From Bacillaceae bacterium JMAK1 (GTDB taxonomy: Bacteria; Bacillota; Bacilli; Bacillales; Marinococcaceae), in NCBI GenBank assembly GCA_012970285.1, contig JIBW01000003.1, positions 558,001-622,000 of the forward strand: 64,000 nt of DNA, in the 5' to 3' direction. Within the stretch, counting starts at the first letter, position 1. Every line of letters begins with the position of its first letter. Both the position numbers and the translations under genes were made by a program. Shown piece by piece: positions 1-8,298 of the stretch. A model generated the notes under the pieces. The model ran no database searches. It saw only the letters and a program-made list of their open reading frames with translations, and was not told the DNA's origin.

Positions 1-1
1 C

Positions 2-571
2 CGATTAATAGAAGTCGTTTCTAAACCATTAATGCATTTGCTTTATATGCATGGCATTGCGCTCGAGTCTCATGCCCAGAACTTGATTGTCATATTAGAA
101 AATGGCTGGCCAAAGCGAGTCGTTGCAAAAGACTTGCATGACGGGGTTCGTTTTGTACCACATTCACGTTTTAGTCCGAAGAACCAACCCGTGCTTATTT
201 CAGAGCCTGAGGCCCATAAAAAGGTTAACCGTTATTCATTCCTTGAAGCCGACGCCTTAACCGATGTGCGTGATTATTTTTACGATGCGTTTTACTTTAT
301 CTGCATGACAGAAATCGCGTTCTTCTTTGAACGATATGAGATTGATGAAGAAATGTTTTGGAAGATGTGTACGAACGTCATTCTAGACTATCAACATGAA
401 GTGAACCTTGATCAAGAACGTTGTGAAGCTTACGATCTCTTCGGTGAAGACATAAAGATTGAACAAATGACAAAGCGTCGATTATTTGGCGACGGTGAAT
501 TGTACTTTTCACAGGTAGAGAACCCACTTCTACTAGCAAGGAGGCAGGTAGAATGCGAGCCAATCTCTTAA
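2..571 (+). CDS. IucA/IucC-family NIS siderophore synthetase, C-terminal part (5' end outside window)
   Basis: The frame is open from base 2 with no start or stop before the first in-frame ATG at 32, so this is the last ~190 residues of a longer gene. The segment PLMHLLYMHGIALESHAQNL matches the conserved C-terminal part of IucA/IucC synthetases (the FhuF-like domain that follows the ATP-binding core). These ATP-dependent enzymes join citrate or a carboxylate to an amine or alcohol to build siderophores in the cytosol. It overlaps the next gene by 19 bp, so the genes are one operon. By position it matches sbnE or sbnF of the staphyloferrin B cluster, but which one cannot be decided from the fragment. 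Confidence 0.85.
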   Translation, partial: RLIEVVSKPLMHLLYMHGIALESHAQNLIVILENGWPKRVVAKDLHDGVRFVPHSRFSPKNQPVLISEPEAHKKVNRYSFLEADALTDVRDYFYDAFYFICMTEIAFFFERYEIDEEMFWKMCTNVILDYQHEVNLDQERCEAYDLFGEDIKIEQMTKRRLFGDGELYFSQVENPLLLARRQVECEPIS

Positions 572-1338
572 AGCAGAAGATTGCCCGTAACGAAAAGGTG
601 TTTGGCATGTTCGTGTCTACCCCCCACCCTACGATGGTTGAGTTGCTCGGCTATGCAGAGTTTGATTTTGTCATTATTGATCATGAGCATGCTTCAAGCA
701 GCAAAGAAATGATTGAGAACATGATTCGTGCTGCAGAAGTAACAGGAACGACTCCTCTAGTTCGCTTAGCCGAAGTCAACCGCCAAGATATTTTGAAAGT
801 ATTGGACGCGGGTGCAGCAGGGATTGTCATTGCGAATGTAAAGACGAAAGAAGAGGTCGAACAAGCGGTTCAACATACGTTCTATCATCCTAAGGGAATG
901 AGAAGTCTAAATAGTGGTCGTCCTGGTCAGTTCGGAAAGCACTCACTAACGGAATACATTGCCACAGTTAATGAAGAACTGATGCTCATACCGATGATTG
1001 AAAGTGTCGAAGGGGTAGAGCAAAGAGAGGCGATTGTATCGTGCTCACATATCGATTTCGTGTTAGAAGGTACTGCGGATTTATCGCAATCGTTACACGT
1101 ACCGTGGCAGCTTGATCATCCAGATGTAGAAGATCATGTAGAACAACTATTTGAATCTACGAAACGAGCGAACATTCCTTATGCGATCGTTTCAAGAAAT
1201 GAAACCCACCATCAACAGTGGAGTGAAAAAGGTGTATCCATCTTCGTTCTCGGAGATGAACGTGGAAATGCTTTTCGTGCCTTTCAAGCAAAACTTAATC
1301 ACTACCGTTCGTTAGCGAGGGGAAAATCCGATGAATAA
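553..1338 (+). CDS. sbnG: SbnG-like citrate synthase (HpcH/HpaI aldolase fold)
   Basis: This 261-residue HpcH/HpaI aldolase-family protein has the family's full length. His46 in the DHEH motif, Arg71 and Glu150 sit where HpaI-type enzymes keep their catalytic His, Arg and Glu. In staphyloferrin B operons this family member, SbnG, makes citrate from oxaloacetate and acetyl-CoA for the siderophore, separately from the TCA cycle. The start follows AAGGAGG with 8-9 nt spacing, inside the end of the upstream synthetase gene. Placement between NIS synthetase genes and an SbnH-like decarboxylase favours citrate synthesis over aromatic-acid aldol cleavage. The exact substrate is inferred from context. 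Confidence 0.82.
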   Translation: MRANLLKQKIARNEKVFGMFVSTPHPTMVELLGYAEFDFVIIDHEHASSSKEMIENMIRAAEVTGTTPLVRLAEVNRQDILKVLDAGAAGIVIANVKTKEEVEQAVQHTFYHPKGMRSLNSGRPGQFGKHSLTEYIATVNEELMLIPMIESVEGVEQREAIVSCSHIDFVLEGTADLSQSLHVPWQLDHPDVEDHVEQLFESTKRANIPYAIVSRNETHHQQWSEKGVSIFVLGDERGNAFRAFQAKLNHYRSLARGKSDE

Positions 1339-2557
1339 GGAAATCCAACAGTTAGTGACACAGTATAGAGAAGCGTGTCATCAACCATTGTGTGCGTATG
1401 TCTATGATCTTGACCGGTTAGAGCAAGAAGCTAGAAGTATGGTCAAGTTGTTGCCGAAAGATACAAATCTGTTCTATGCAATTAAGGCCAACCCTGATGA
1501 ACGAATACTTGGGGCATTGTTGCCTTATGTGTCAGGCTTTGAAGTCGCTTCGATTGGTGAATTAAAGAAAGTGAGAAAAGTCTCTGACGACGTTCCCGTT
1601 CTCTTCGGCGGCCCGAGTAAGAAGGAATACGAATTGAGAGGGGCGTTGCGTGCGGGAGTGACGTACATTCACATCGAGAGTACGTTGGAGTTACAACGGT
1701 TACTACTGATCGCAAATGAATTACAGACCTCAGCACAAGTTCTATTAAGAATTAACTTGAATTATGATGACCTCCCAACAACAAACGTAACGATGGCAGG
1801 AGAACCGTCGCCCTTTGGGATGGAAGAAACAGAAATCGAACGTGCGTTAAAGTTAGTCGCGCATCAGAATTTGGTTCAAATCTATGGCTTTCACTTTCAC
1901 TCGATATCAAATAATCTACGTGAAGATTTGCACGTAGCGATGATTGACCATTATGTAGATAAAGTGGAAGAGTGGCAATCTACGTACGGACTTGATGTAA
2001 AGGTTCTAAATTGTGGAGGTGGATTTGGCGTCTCGTATGATGAGAATCCTAGCTTTGATTGGGAGAAGTTTATCGCTGCTTTAAAGTCTAGTGGTGTTCT
2101 TGATCGTGTGAAAGGCAAGCAACTGCTTTTTGAACCTGGAAGAAGGATTGTTGCTAACTGTGGCTATTATGTTACTGAAGTGAACGACCTAAAACAGTCT
2201 CAACAGGAACACTTCGCCATTCTTCGTGGCGGAACGCACCATCAACGTCTGCCCGCTTCTTGGGGACATAATCATCCCTTTAGGATTATCCCGATTGAAG
2301 AATGGCCGTACCCATTCTCGCGCCCGACAGTAACAGAGGAGCGAGTGAACATCGTTGGTGAGCTCTGTTCTCCGAAAGATCGACTGCATTCTCAAGCTGA
2401 GGTGTCTCAACTTCGGGTCGGAGACTTGATCGTATTTCTACAATCAGGGGCTTACAGTTGGACAATTTCACACCATCAATTTCTAGGGCATGATCAACCG
2501 GCATTTCTTTACTATCGTGACAAGCAGTTTCAGTCTATTTCAAGGAGCGATCATTAA
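1331..2557 (+). CDS. sbnH: SbnH-like PLP-dependent decarboxylase
   Basis: A 408-residue protein of the alanine-racemase-fold decarboxylases (ornithine/DAP/arginine group). Lys52 in LFYAIKANPD is the expected PLP lysine. His188/His190 in GFHFHS, the GGGFGVSY phosphate loop near 229-236, EPGR at 268-271 and Cys346 in GELCSPKD complete the signature. In staphyloferrin B synthesis SbnH decarboxylates the citryl-diaminopropionate intermediate to a diaminoethane amide. It starts 8 bp inside sbnG and its stop abuts the next start, so translation is probably coupled. A DAP-decarboxylase role in lysine synthesis is unlikely given the operon. Confidence 0.82.
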   Translation: MNKEIQQLVTQYREACHQPLCAYVYDLDRLEQEARSMVKLLPKDTNLFYAIKANPDERILGALLPYVSGFEVASIGELKKVRKVSDDVPVLFGGPSKKEYELRGALRAGVTYIHIESTLELQRLLLIANELQTSAQVLLRINLNYDDLPTTNVTMAGEPSPFGMEETEIERALKLVAHQNLVQIYGFHFHSISNNLREDLHVAMIDHYVDKVEEWQSTYGLDVKVLNCGGGFGVSYDENPSFDWEKFIAALKSSGVLDRVKGKQLLFEPGRRIVANCGYYVTEVNDLKQSQQEHFAILRGGTHHQRLPASWGHNHPFRIIPIEEWPYPFSRPTVTEERVNIVGELCSPKDRLHSQAEVSQLRVGDLIVFLQSGAYSWTISHHQFLGHDQPAFLYYRDKQFQSISRSDH

Positions 2558-4336
2558 ATGGCACCTACATTAAAAGTTATTAACGCTGAGACATTGATTA
2601 TTCAGGATTTGATTCAGGCGTTACGAAGTGAAGGGTTTTTCCCGTTAGATCAGGAACTTCCTTTGCTACGAGATGCACGTCCAGAAATTCAACGTTTGTT
2701 CGGTGTTGAAGAAGAAACAGTTGTATATGAACATGATCTTTGTTTTCTATTAGAAAGACGCGCCGGTAATGAGTTGAGCTGGAAGCTTGGTAGCCCCATT
2801 TATAGACGAGAACAAAATGGTTGGACTTTGTTAAAAACAGCAGCGGAAATTGCACGATCGACCTTCGACATGAATCAGGTTGGTGCAAGGAATTTAATTG
2901 AGAGCATAGAAACGTCAATTCACCAGCTACAGTTAAGTATTGACCATCTTAATGAACAAGAAAACAAAGAACTGAATCATTCTTACGATTGGTTCATTGA
3001 AAGTGAGCGAGTGGCGTCTTATCGAGATCGACCTTTTCACCCTACAGCGAAGGCAAAGATCGGGTTTACCGATCAACAGTATAAAAAGTATATGGCAGAA
3101 TTCGGGTGCACGATGCAGTTGTATTGGGTCGCAGTGAAAAAAGATGCGATGGTGACGGGCGAGACGTCTTTATCGCCAATAGATGGTCTCCCTCTAGAAG
3201 AACAAAAGTTGTTAGAAGAGGAGTCAGGGAGACAGGGAGTCACTCCAGAGGACTACACACTCATGCCTGTGCACCCGTGGCAAATGGAAGTCATCATTAA
3301 ACCGACGTATGAGCAAGAGATTAAAGAAGGCATCATCGTTCTTTTGGAAACGAGAGCAGGAGATTATGTGGCGACGTCGTCCCTTCGTTCATTAGCGACT
3401 GAAGAACCGTCATCAATGATGCTGAAATTACCAGTTAGTGTCACATCATTAGGCGCATCCCGCTATCTACCTGTCGTGAAATTACTAAATGGTGGCTCAG
3501 GTGAGCGACTATTAAGGCAAGCGATTGAATGCGATGACGTCCTAACAGAGAAAGTCTACCTATGTGATGAACGTCATTGGTGGGGGTATATGCCTGAATC
3601 GAAAGGGTGGTTTGATGAACAACCGAGACATCTAGCTGCTCAACAACGACTCTATCCAGAAGAATTAACGAAAGAGCCTTATCGAATGATTACAATGTCA
3701 GCACTTGGTGCTGGGGTTGCAAGTGAAGGCTTCTTGAAACAATTACTAGGTGATCTAGACGTTGAGACGTTTTTTGATGAGCTTGTTGAATTGTTCTATA
3801 CCGTTGTCATGCGGTTGTTCAAAATTGGTGTCGTTCCAGAGATTCATGGTCAGAATTGCTGTATCGTCTTAAAACACGGTAAGCCCGTTGCTCTCTTATT
3901 CCGTGATCACGATTCAGTACGATTGCATCCACCTTATACTGAGCGCTACGGACTTGAAGATCCTAACTACCGAATCAGACCGGGCTATTCAAACAGCTTG
4001 TACAATAACACGGTCGATGATTTGCTATTTTACGTACAAACATTAGGTACTGAAGTTAATATTCGTTCAGTAATTGAGACCTTTGCACAGACGTTTGAGG
4101 TCACGGAAGAAGAGCTATGGCTCGTAACGAAACAAAGGTGGCAACAAGCATTGAAGGCAGTTGGTTTCTCGGAATTTGAAGAACAGCGGCTACATGTGAA
4201 GTTATTTGAAGCGGATCATTGGCCTGTAAAACAAATTCTAAAACCGTTGCTTGATGTTGACGGAGTACCAGGAGCAATGCCCTCCGGAAAAGGTCAAGGT
4301 CACAATCCGTTTAAGCGCATTTTAGGAGGCGTCTAG
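2558..4336 (+). CDS. IucA/IucC-family NIS siderophore synthetase
   Basis: A full-length (592 aa) NIS synthetase. Motifs run in the family order: HPTAKAKIGF (161-170), PVHPWQ (237-242), the TSSLRSLA and KLPVSVTSLGASR ATP-site motifs, EIHGQNCCIVL, and FRDHDSVRLHP. It would adenylate a carboxylate and condense it with an amine. The ATG is directly after the stop of the decarboxylase, so the genes are translationally linked. Compared with the S. aureus order (C-D-E-F-G-H), a synthetase after H is a rearrangement, so an SbnC or SbnF role cannot be assigned without alignment. No exporter gene is visible here; it may lie upstream of the window. Confidence 0.88.
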   Translation: MAPTLKVINAETLIIQDLIQALRSEGFFPLDQELPLLRDARPEIQRLFGVEEETVVYEHDLCFLLERRAGNELSWKLGSPIYRREQNGWTLLKTAAEIARSTFDMNQVGARNLIESIETSIHQLQLSIDHLNEQENKELNHSYDWFIESERVASYRDRPFHPTAKAKIGFTDQQYKKYMAEFGCTMQLYWVAVKKDAMVTGETSLSPIDGLPLEEQKLLEEESGRQGVTPEDYTLMPVHPWQMEVIIKPTYEQEIKEGIIVLLETRAGDYVATSSLRSLATEEPSSMMLKLPVSVTSLGASRYLPVVKLLNGGSGERLLRQAIECDDVLTEKVYLCDERHWWGYMPESKGWFDEQPRHLAAQQRLYPEELTKEPYRMITMSALGAGVASEGFLKQLLGDLDVETFFDELVELFYTVVMRLFKIGVVPEIHGQNCCIVLKHGKPVALLFRDHDSVRLHPPYTERYGLEDPNYRIRPGYSNSLYNNTVDDLLFYVQTLGTEVNIRSVIETFAQTFEVTEEELWLVTKQRWQQALKAVGFSEFEEQRLHVKLFEADHWPVKQILKPLLDVDGVPGAMPSGKGQGHNPFKRILGGV

Positions 4337-4337
4337 A

Positions 4338-4940
4338 ATGATTCGAATCGTTGATAAGAAAATGAAATATACGAATGAGACGATGGAATTGATGCAACCA
4401 TTACACACGTCAACCATTGGTCATTTCACCGATTTCGGATTCGTTAACGATCTTAAGACTACGCACCCTGGTAACAAAATTAGCGGCACAGTCGTCACCG
4501 TTAAGCTTTCAAACGGTGACGGGAAACCAATCACAGAAGCGCTAAACGAGACGGAAGCAGGAGATATCCTAATTATTGATACGTCAGGCAATAAAACGCA
4601 CGCGTGCTGGGGAGAGTTTCGTTCATTACAAGCCTTGGCTACGAAGGTTTCTGGAGTAATTATTAACGGGGCGATCACCGATCTCGACACGTTATGGCAA
4701 GTGAATCTTCCTGTTTATTATGAAACGGTCTCAGCAAAAACGACGAAACCGTTAAATCTAGAAGCAGAGATCCACGGTCTCGTTAGTGTAGGTGGCGTCG
4801 TCTTTGAATCTGGCGATTACGTCATTGCCGACGCGGATGGCATTTATAAATTTAACCCATTGGATTACGAGGAAATTATCGAAAAAGCACGGGGAAAAGA
4901 AGAGCGAGAAGAAATTCGAAGGCGCTCGTTTCAAACGTAA
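4338..4940 (+). CDS. RraA-like protein with altered active-site motif, end of siderophore operon
   Basis: A 200-residue RraA/HMG-aldolase-fold protein starting 1 nt after the preceding stop, so it is part of the operon. RraA-type aldolases carry a WGG...GAVRD signature in which a Gly and an Arg-Asp pair bind Mg2+ and pyruvate. Here the equivalent stretch has WGE at 91-93 and GAITD at 111-115, so the second Gly is Glu and the Arg is Thr, while the Asp is kept. Standard retro-aldol activity is therefore doubtful. A role supplying or removing an alpha-keto acid for the siderophore (staphyloferrin B uses alpha-ketoglutarate) is possible but only inferred. Confidence 0.7.
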   Translation: MIRIVDKKMKYTNETMELMQPLHTSTIGHFTDFGFVNDLKTTHPGNKISGTVVTVKLSNGDGKPITEALNETEAGDILIIDTSGNKTHACWGEFRSLQALATKVSGVIINGAITDLDTLWQVNLPVYYETVSAKTTKPLNLEAEIHGLVSVGGVVFESGDYVIADADGIYKFNPLDYEEIIEKARGKEEREEIRRRSFQT

Positions 4941-4968
4941 GCTTCAGATTATCGAGGTTCGGAGAACT

Positions 4969-5061
4969 ATGTCTTCTTGTTCAAGTGGTGGAGGTGTGGG
5001 TTTGATTATTGTAATTGCAAATTCAAGGCATAATCCCTTCATTCAGACATTTATGTTGTGA
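4969..5061 (+). CDS. possible 30-codon small peptide, YjcZ-like beginning
   Basis: A short frame whose first part (MSSCSSGGGVGLIIVIA) resembles the Gly-rich then hydrophobic start of the small YjcZ-type sporulation proteins. The hydrophobic run stops early and is followed by a polar tail, so it could be a decayed copy. A GGAG sits only 4 nt before the ATG, which is close. It lies between the siderophore operon and its likely terminator. It may be nothing more than a chance frame. Confidence 0.25.
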   Translation: MSSCSSGGGVGLIIVIANSRHNPFIQTFML

Positions 5062-5132
5062 ATTTGAAGCTTTATGTTGAGGTTTTTATAATTCCCCTTC
5101 AATCCTGAAGCAAAATCCCAACATACATCGTT

Positions 5133-5162
5133 AAAGCAGCTGTTTTCTAACAGCTGCTTTTT
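5133..5162 (+). terminator. Rho-independent terminator after the siderophore operon
   Basis: Perfect 12-bp stem AAAGCAGCTGTT / AACAGCTGCTTT with a TTCT loop, followed by a short T run. It separates the siderophore operon from the ABC transporter genes. Confidence 0.85.
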
Positions 5163-5188
5163 AGTGGAAAAATATTGGTTGTTTTTTA

Positions 5189-5215
5189 TTACTAAGTATA
5201 TTAAACTAACTTAAA
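5189..5215 (+). promoter_or_regulatory. candidate HxlR operator upstream of the ABC importer
   Basis: TTACTAAGT (5189-5197) overlaps a 22-bp box at 5194-5215 that matches 8252-8273 at 18 of 22 positions; TTACTAAGT itself recurs at 8229-8237. HxlR-family regulators commonly bind AGTA/TACT-type inverted sites. The HxlR gene lies between the two operons that carry the box, so joint control of both is inferred. Confidence 0.55.
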
Positions 5216-5266
5216 ACATAGTAAACAACTTTGTATTATCAAAATTAAATGGATTTAGGTGATGAC

Positions 5267-6034
5267 ATGTCTGCGCTCGTACAAGTGAATGAGATGAGCA
5301 AATCGTTCCATGACAACGAAGTATTGTCAGAGATTTCTTTATCCATAGAAAAGGGTGAATTTGTATCGATCCTCGGTGAAAGTGGTTGTGGGAAAAGTAC
5401 GTTACTGAACGTTATTGGGGGATTTGAGGCTCCGACGTCTGGACGTGTACTGATGGATCAAGTTCCTATTGAGAAGCCAACGAGACGTGCAATTATGCTC
5501 TTTCAACATTATGGTCTTTTGCCTTGGCGTACAGTGAAGAAGAATGTGGAATTTGCGTTAGAACCAACAATCTCATCTGCAGCTGAACGAACGAAAAGAG
5601 CAAATGAGTACATTCAATTAGTTGGGCTTGAAGGAAGTGCCAATCAGTTTCCTGCGGAATTATCTGGTGGGATGCAGCAACGTGTCGCAATTGCTCGTGC
5701 GCTTGCAATACAACCTGAGCTGATTCTAATGGATGAACCGTTTGCTGCGCTTGATACATTTAATCGCTATTATCTTCAAGATGAGCTTTTGCGTATTCAA
5801 CAACAAGAGCAAACGACTGTAGCGCTAGTGACACATGACATTGATGAAGCCGTCTATTTGTCCGATCGCATTATCATTATGGATCGTAATCCAGGGAGAA
5901 TTAAAAAGACGATTGCCATAACGCTTCCTAGACCGAGAGATCGTAGCCATGGAGATTTTCATTATTTTAGAAAATTGATTTTTGATACGTTTCATTTTGG
6001 AAGAAACGAGCTTGATTCCGACTATCACATTTAA
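5267..6034 (+). CDS. SsuB/TauB-type ABC transporter ATP-binding protein
   Basis: The ATPase of a nitrate/sulfonate/taurine-type importer. Visible are Walker A GESGCGKST, the Q-loop in LFQHYG, signature LSGGMQQRVAIARALA, Walker B ILMDEPFAALD and switch histidine LVTHDIDEA. An earlier in-frame ATG at 5249 exists, but AGGTGAT at 5257-5263 is correctly spaced only for the ATG at 5267, giving 255 aa, the usual length. It is followed by the substrate-binding lipoprotein and permease genes. The substrate cannot be read from the ATPase. Confidence 0.9.
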   Translation: MSALVQVNEMSKSFHDNEVLSEISLSIEKGEFVSILGESGCGKSTLLNVIGGFEAPTSGRVLMDQVPIEKPTRRAIMLFQHYGLLPWRTVKKNVEFALEPTISSAAERTKRANEYIQLVGLEGSANQFPAELSGGMQQRVAIARALAIQPELILMDEPFAALDTFNRYYLQDELLRIQQQEQTTVALVTHDIDEAVYLSDRIIIMDRNPGRIKKTIAITLPRPRDRSHGDFHYFRKLIFDTFHFGRNELDSDYHI

Positions 6035-6051
6035 CGTAAGGAGGGATGATG

Positions 6052-6996
6052 GTGCATCGTCAAGTGAAAGCGATCAGTGCAATTTTTATACTCATTGCGG
6101 CAATGGTGATTACCGGCTGTCAGCAACGAGAAGCGGCAGCTGATTCAACGATTAAAGTCGGGTATTTGCCAATCACTCATGCAGCACCTCTTTACATTGC
6201 AAATGAGAACCAAGAGCAATTCATGCAAGATGGGGATATCGAATTAATTCGTTTTGGTACGTGGATCGATTTAATGGATGCGTTGAACAGTGGCAGAATT
6301 GACGGGGCTTCAGTATTGTTTCCTTTAGCCATGAAAGCTCATGAAAAAGGAATCGATATTAAAGCGACCGCACTGGGACATGAAGATGGAAATGCAGTGA
6401 TTGCCGGTCCAGCAATTGAACAAGTAGAAGATCTAAAAGGTGAAACGGTCGCCATCCCTCATACTTTATCTACGCATAACTTGTTATTAGATGAAATGTT
6501 AGAGAACGCTGGAATGGACTACAGTGACGTGAATGTCGTAGAGATGCCACCGGCTGAGATGCCGGCTGCGTTATCAGAAGGAAGAATTGAGAGTTACATT
6601 GTTGCAGAACCATTCGGAGCGATTGGTGTAACGTTAGATGTGGGGCATGTGTTGTATCAGTCAAATGATCTTTGGCCAGGGTGCCTCTGTTGTGCAATGG
6701 TCTTTAGACAAAGCTTTTTGGAAGATCGCCCTGAGTTAGCGAAGCAATTTATGGAAGGTTATGCGCATGCTGGGGAACATGCTGAATATGATCTCGATGC
6801 TCATATGAATTATTTGAACGTGGATGAAGAGGCGTTATCGCTATCACTAGAATGGATTTCTTATGAAAATCTGAATATCAATCGTGAAGATTATGAGTAT
6901 ATGAGAGATCGAGTATTGGAAGTAGGATTAATGGAAGAGCCACCAACGTACGACGAGTTCGTCGATACGTCATTACTTGAGGAGATCCAAAGGTAG
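6052..6996 (+). CDS. SsuA/NrtA/THI5-type substrate-binding lipoprotein
   Basis: A periplasmic-binding-fold protein with a lipoprotein signal (hydrophobic core ending ITGC, lipidated Cys). The mature part begins with IKVGYLPITHAAPLYIAN, typical of SsuA/NrtA/NMT1-like binding proteins. AAGGAGGG at 6038-6045 touches the ATG at 6046 and is best spaced for the GTG at 6052, so that start is chosen (6049 is possible). It sits between the ATPase and permease genes. Likely ligands are an organosulfur compound, nitrate-like anion or thiamine precursor. The downstream flavoenzyme pair weakly favours an organosulfur compound. Confidence 0.87.
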   Translation: MHRQVKAISAIFILIAAMVITGCQQREAAADSTIKVGYLPITHAAPLYIANENQEQFMQDGDIELIRFGTWIDLMDALNSGRIDGASVLFPLAMKAHEKGIDIKATALGHEDGNAVIAGPAIEQVEDLKGETVAIPHTLSTHNLLLDEMLENAGMDYSDVNVVEMPPAEMPAALSEGRIESYIVAEPFGAIGVTLDVGHVLYQSNDLWPGCLCCAMVFRQSFLEDRPELAKQFMEGYAHAGEHAEYDLDAHMNYLNVDEEALSLSLEWISYENLNINREDYEYMRDRVLEVGLMEEPPTYDEFVDTSLLEEIQR

Positions 6997-6999
6997 CTT

Positions 7000-7752
7000 A
7001 TGAGAAAAATACTAAATGTCATGATTGCGTTCATTGTCCTTATTGTCATTTGGCAATCGGTGATTTGGATTGGCGGGTATGAAGAAGCGCTATTACCTTC
7101 GCCACTCAGTGTTGCGAGTGGCATTGTTGAGATGGTCATTACGGGAACGATTTTTGAACACATCGCGATTAGTCTATATCGTTTCTTTATGGGTTACGGT
7201 TCAGCAGTGATTGTCGCAATCGTCCTTGGTTTAATCTTAGGGCGTTCACCAAAACTATGGGGAATTGTCGATCCGATTGTTCAAGTATTGCGCCCTGTGG
7301 CTCCGGTCGCTTGGACACCTTTTATTGTCTTGTGGTTTGGGATTGGGAATATGCCAGCGATTGTCATCATTTTTATTGCTGCTTTTTTTCCGGTGTTACT
7401 CGCAACCGTTTCAGCGGTTAAAAAGGTTGATTATACGTACTTGAAATTAGCGGAAAATTTAGAAGTGAAACAACCAGCTTTGATGTACAAAGTCATTCTT
7501 CCAGCCGCTTTCCCAGGAATTGCGAATGGATTGCACCTTGCTGTTGGTACGGCTTGGATCTTTCTCGTTGCGGGGGAGATGGTAGGCGCCCAATCTGGAT
7601 TGGGCTACCTTATTATCGATGCAAGAAATGCGCTTGATCTTGATTTGGTGTTAGCGGGAATCTTCTTTATTGGCGTTCTTGGGTTATCAATTGATAAGTT
7701 ACTTGGATTGTTTGAATCATGGGTAGGCAAACAGTGGGGGTTTAACCGTTAG
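7000..7752 (+). CDS. SsuC-type ABC transporter permease
   Basis: A 250-residue inner-membrane permease of the binding-protein-dependent family, with about six membrane segments. The EAA loop lies near residues 145-175 (KLAENLEVKQPALMYKVILPAAFPGI). The PSPLSV segment after TM1 is typical of SsuC/TauC proteins. It starts 3 nt after the lipoprotein gene. Its stop overlaps by 4 bp the end of the convergent HxlR gene, so the two transcripts must overlap. Confidence 0.9.
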   Translation: MRKILNVMIAFIVLIVIWQSVIWIGGYEEALLPSPLSVASGIVEMVITGTIFEHIAISLYRFFMGYGSAVIVAIVLGLILGRSPKLWGIVDPIVQVLRPVAPVAWTPFIVLWFGIGNMPAIVIIFIAAFFPVLLATVSAVKKVDYTYLKLAENLEVKQPALMYKVILPAAFPGIANGLHLAVGTAWIFLVAGEMVGAQSGLGYLIIDARNALDLDLVLAGIFFIGVLGLSIDKLLGLFESWVGKQWGFNR

Positions 7753-8189
7753 GTTTGATGCTCATACGGGATGACAGATAAGTGTTCTTGAGGAATTCTT
7801 TCGCCTGTTTTTTGGTCATAATAACCGATCTCCACGTCGTTGCCAGTATCTGAATTGACGAGGGCTTTATAACACGTATCAAGATGTTCGCGCCCCCATA
7901 AGAGAAGAGCGTGAAAGACAGGTTCAAGGTCTTTGCTTTTCTTGGTCAGTGCATATTGGTAACGAGGAGGGTGCTTGCTATAAAGCTCTGAAACAATCAT
8001 GCCTTGTTGTTCCAATGCCTTGAGGCGAGTCGATAATAAATTTGCTGAGATGGTCTCCAGATTGTGCTTAATATCATTAAATGTCGTATTGCCGACAAGA
8101 ATTTCATGAATGATTAAAAGTGTCCAACGATCACCGACGATGTTGAGTGTTTGTGCAATGTTACACGGTAATGGATAGCGTTCTTTCAT
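7749..8189 (-). CDS. HxlR-family winged-helix regulator
   Basis: A 146-residue HxlR/YodB-type regulator. The N-terminal CNIAQTLNIVGDRWTLLII is the family signature, with the lone conserved N-terminal Cys (redox or ligand sensor in YodB-like members) at about residue 9. GTG at 8192 and ATG at 8189 are both in frame; AAAGGAGG is better spaced for the ATG. It reads towards the ABC importer and away from the DUF4242 operon. The region to its right carries the box that also precedes the importer, so it is the probable regulator of both operons. Confidence 0.85.
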   Translation of the reverse strand: MKERYPLPCNIAQTLNIVGDRWTLLIIHEILVGNTTFNDIKHNLETISANLLSTRLKALEQQGMIVSELYSKHPPRYQYALTKKSKDLEPVFHALLLWGREHLDTCYKALVNSDTGNDVEIGYYDQKTGERIPQEHLSVIPYEHQT

Positions 8190-8228
8190 CACGTTTCCTC
8201 CTTTAATATCGTAAGTATAACACAGAGT

Positions 8229-8273
8229 TTACTAAGTTGATTTTTTTAACCTAGTATACTAAAATAACCTAAA
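8229..8273. promoter_or_regulatory. candidate HxlR operator between the regulator and the DUF4242 operon
   Basis: TTACTAAGT (8229-8237) is followed by a 22-bp box at 8252-8273 that contains the palindrome AGTATACT. The 22-bp box matches the importer box at 5194-5215 in 18 of 22 positions. It lies in the divergent region, so it could serve both the regulator and the rightward operon. Confidence 0.55.
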
Positions 8274-8298
8274 TAATCAAAAAGGAGTGACGAATACA

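Noticed and set aside
4421-4690. 89-codon minus-strand frame inside the RraA-like gene
   Set aside because: Shadow frame of a conserved gene, no start signal.
5220-5266. Possible Fur box before the ABC importer
   Set aside because: The AT-rich bases do not match the TGATAAT-1-ATTATCA pattern; the HxlR-linked box explains the region better.
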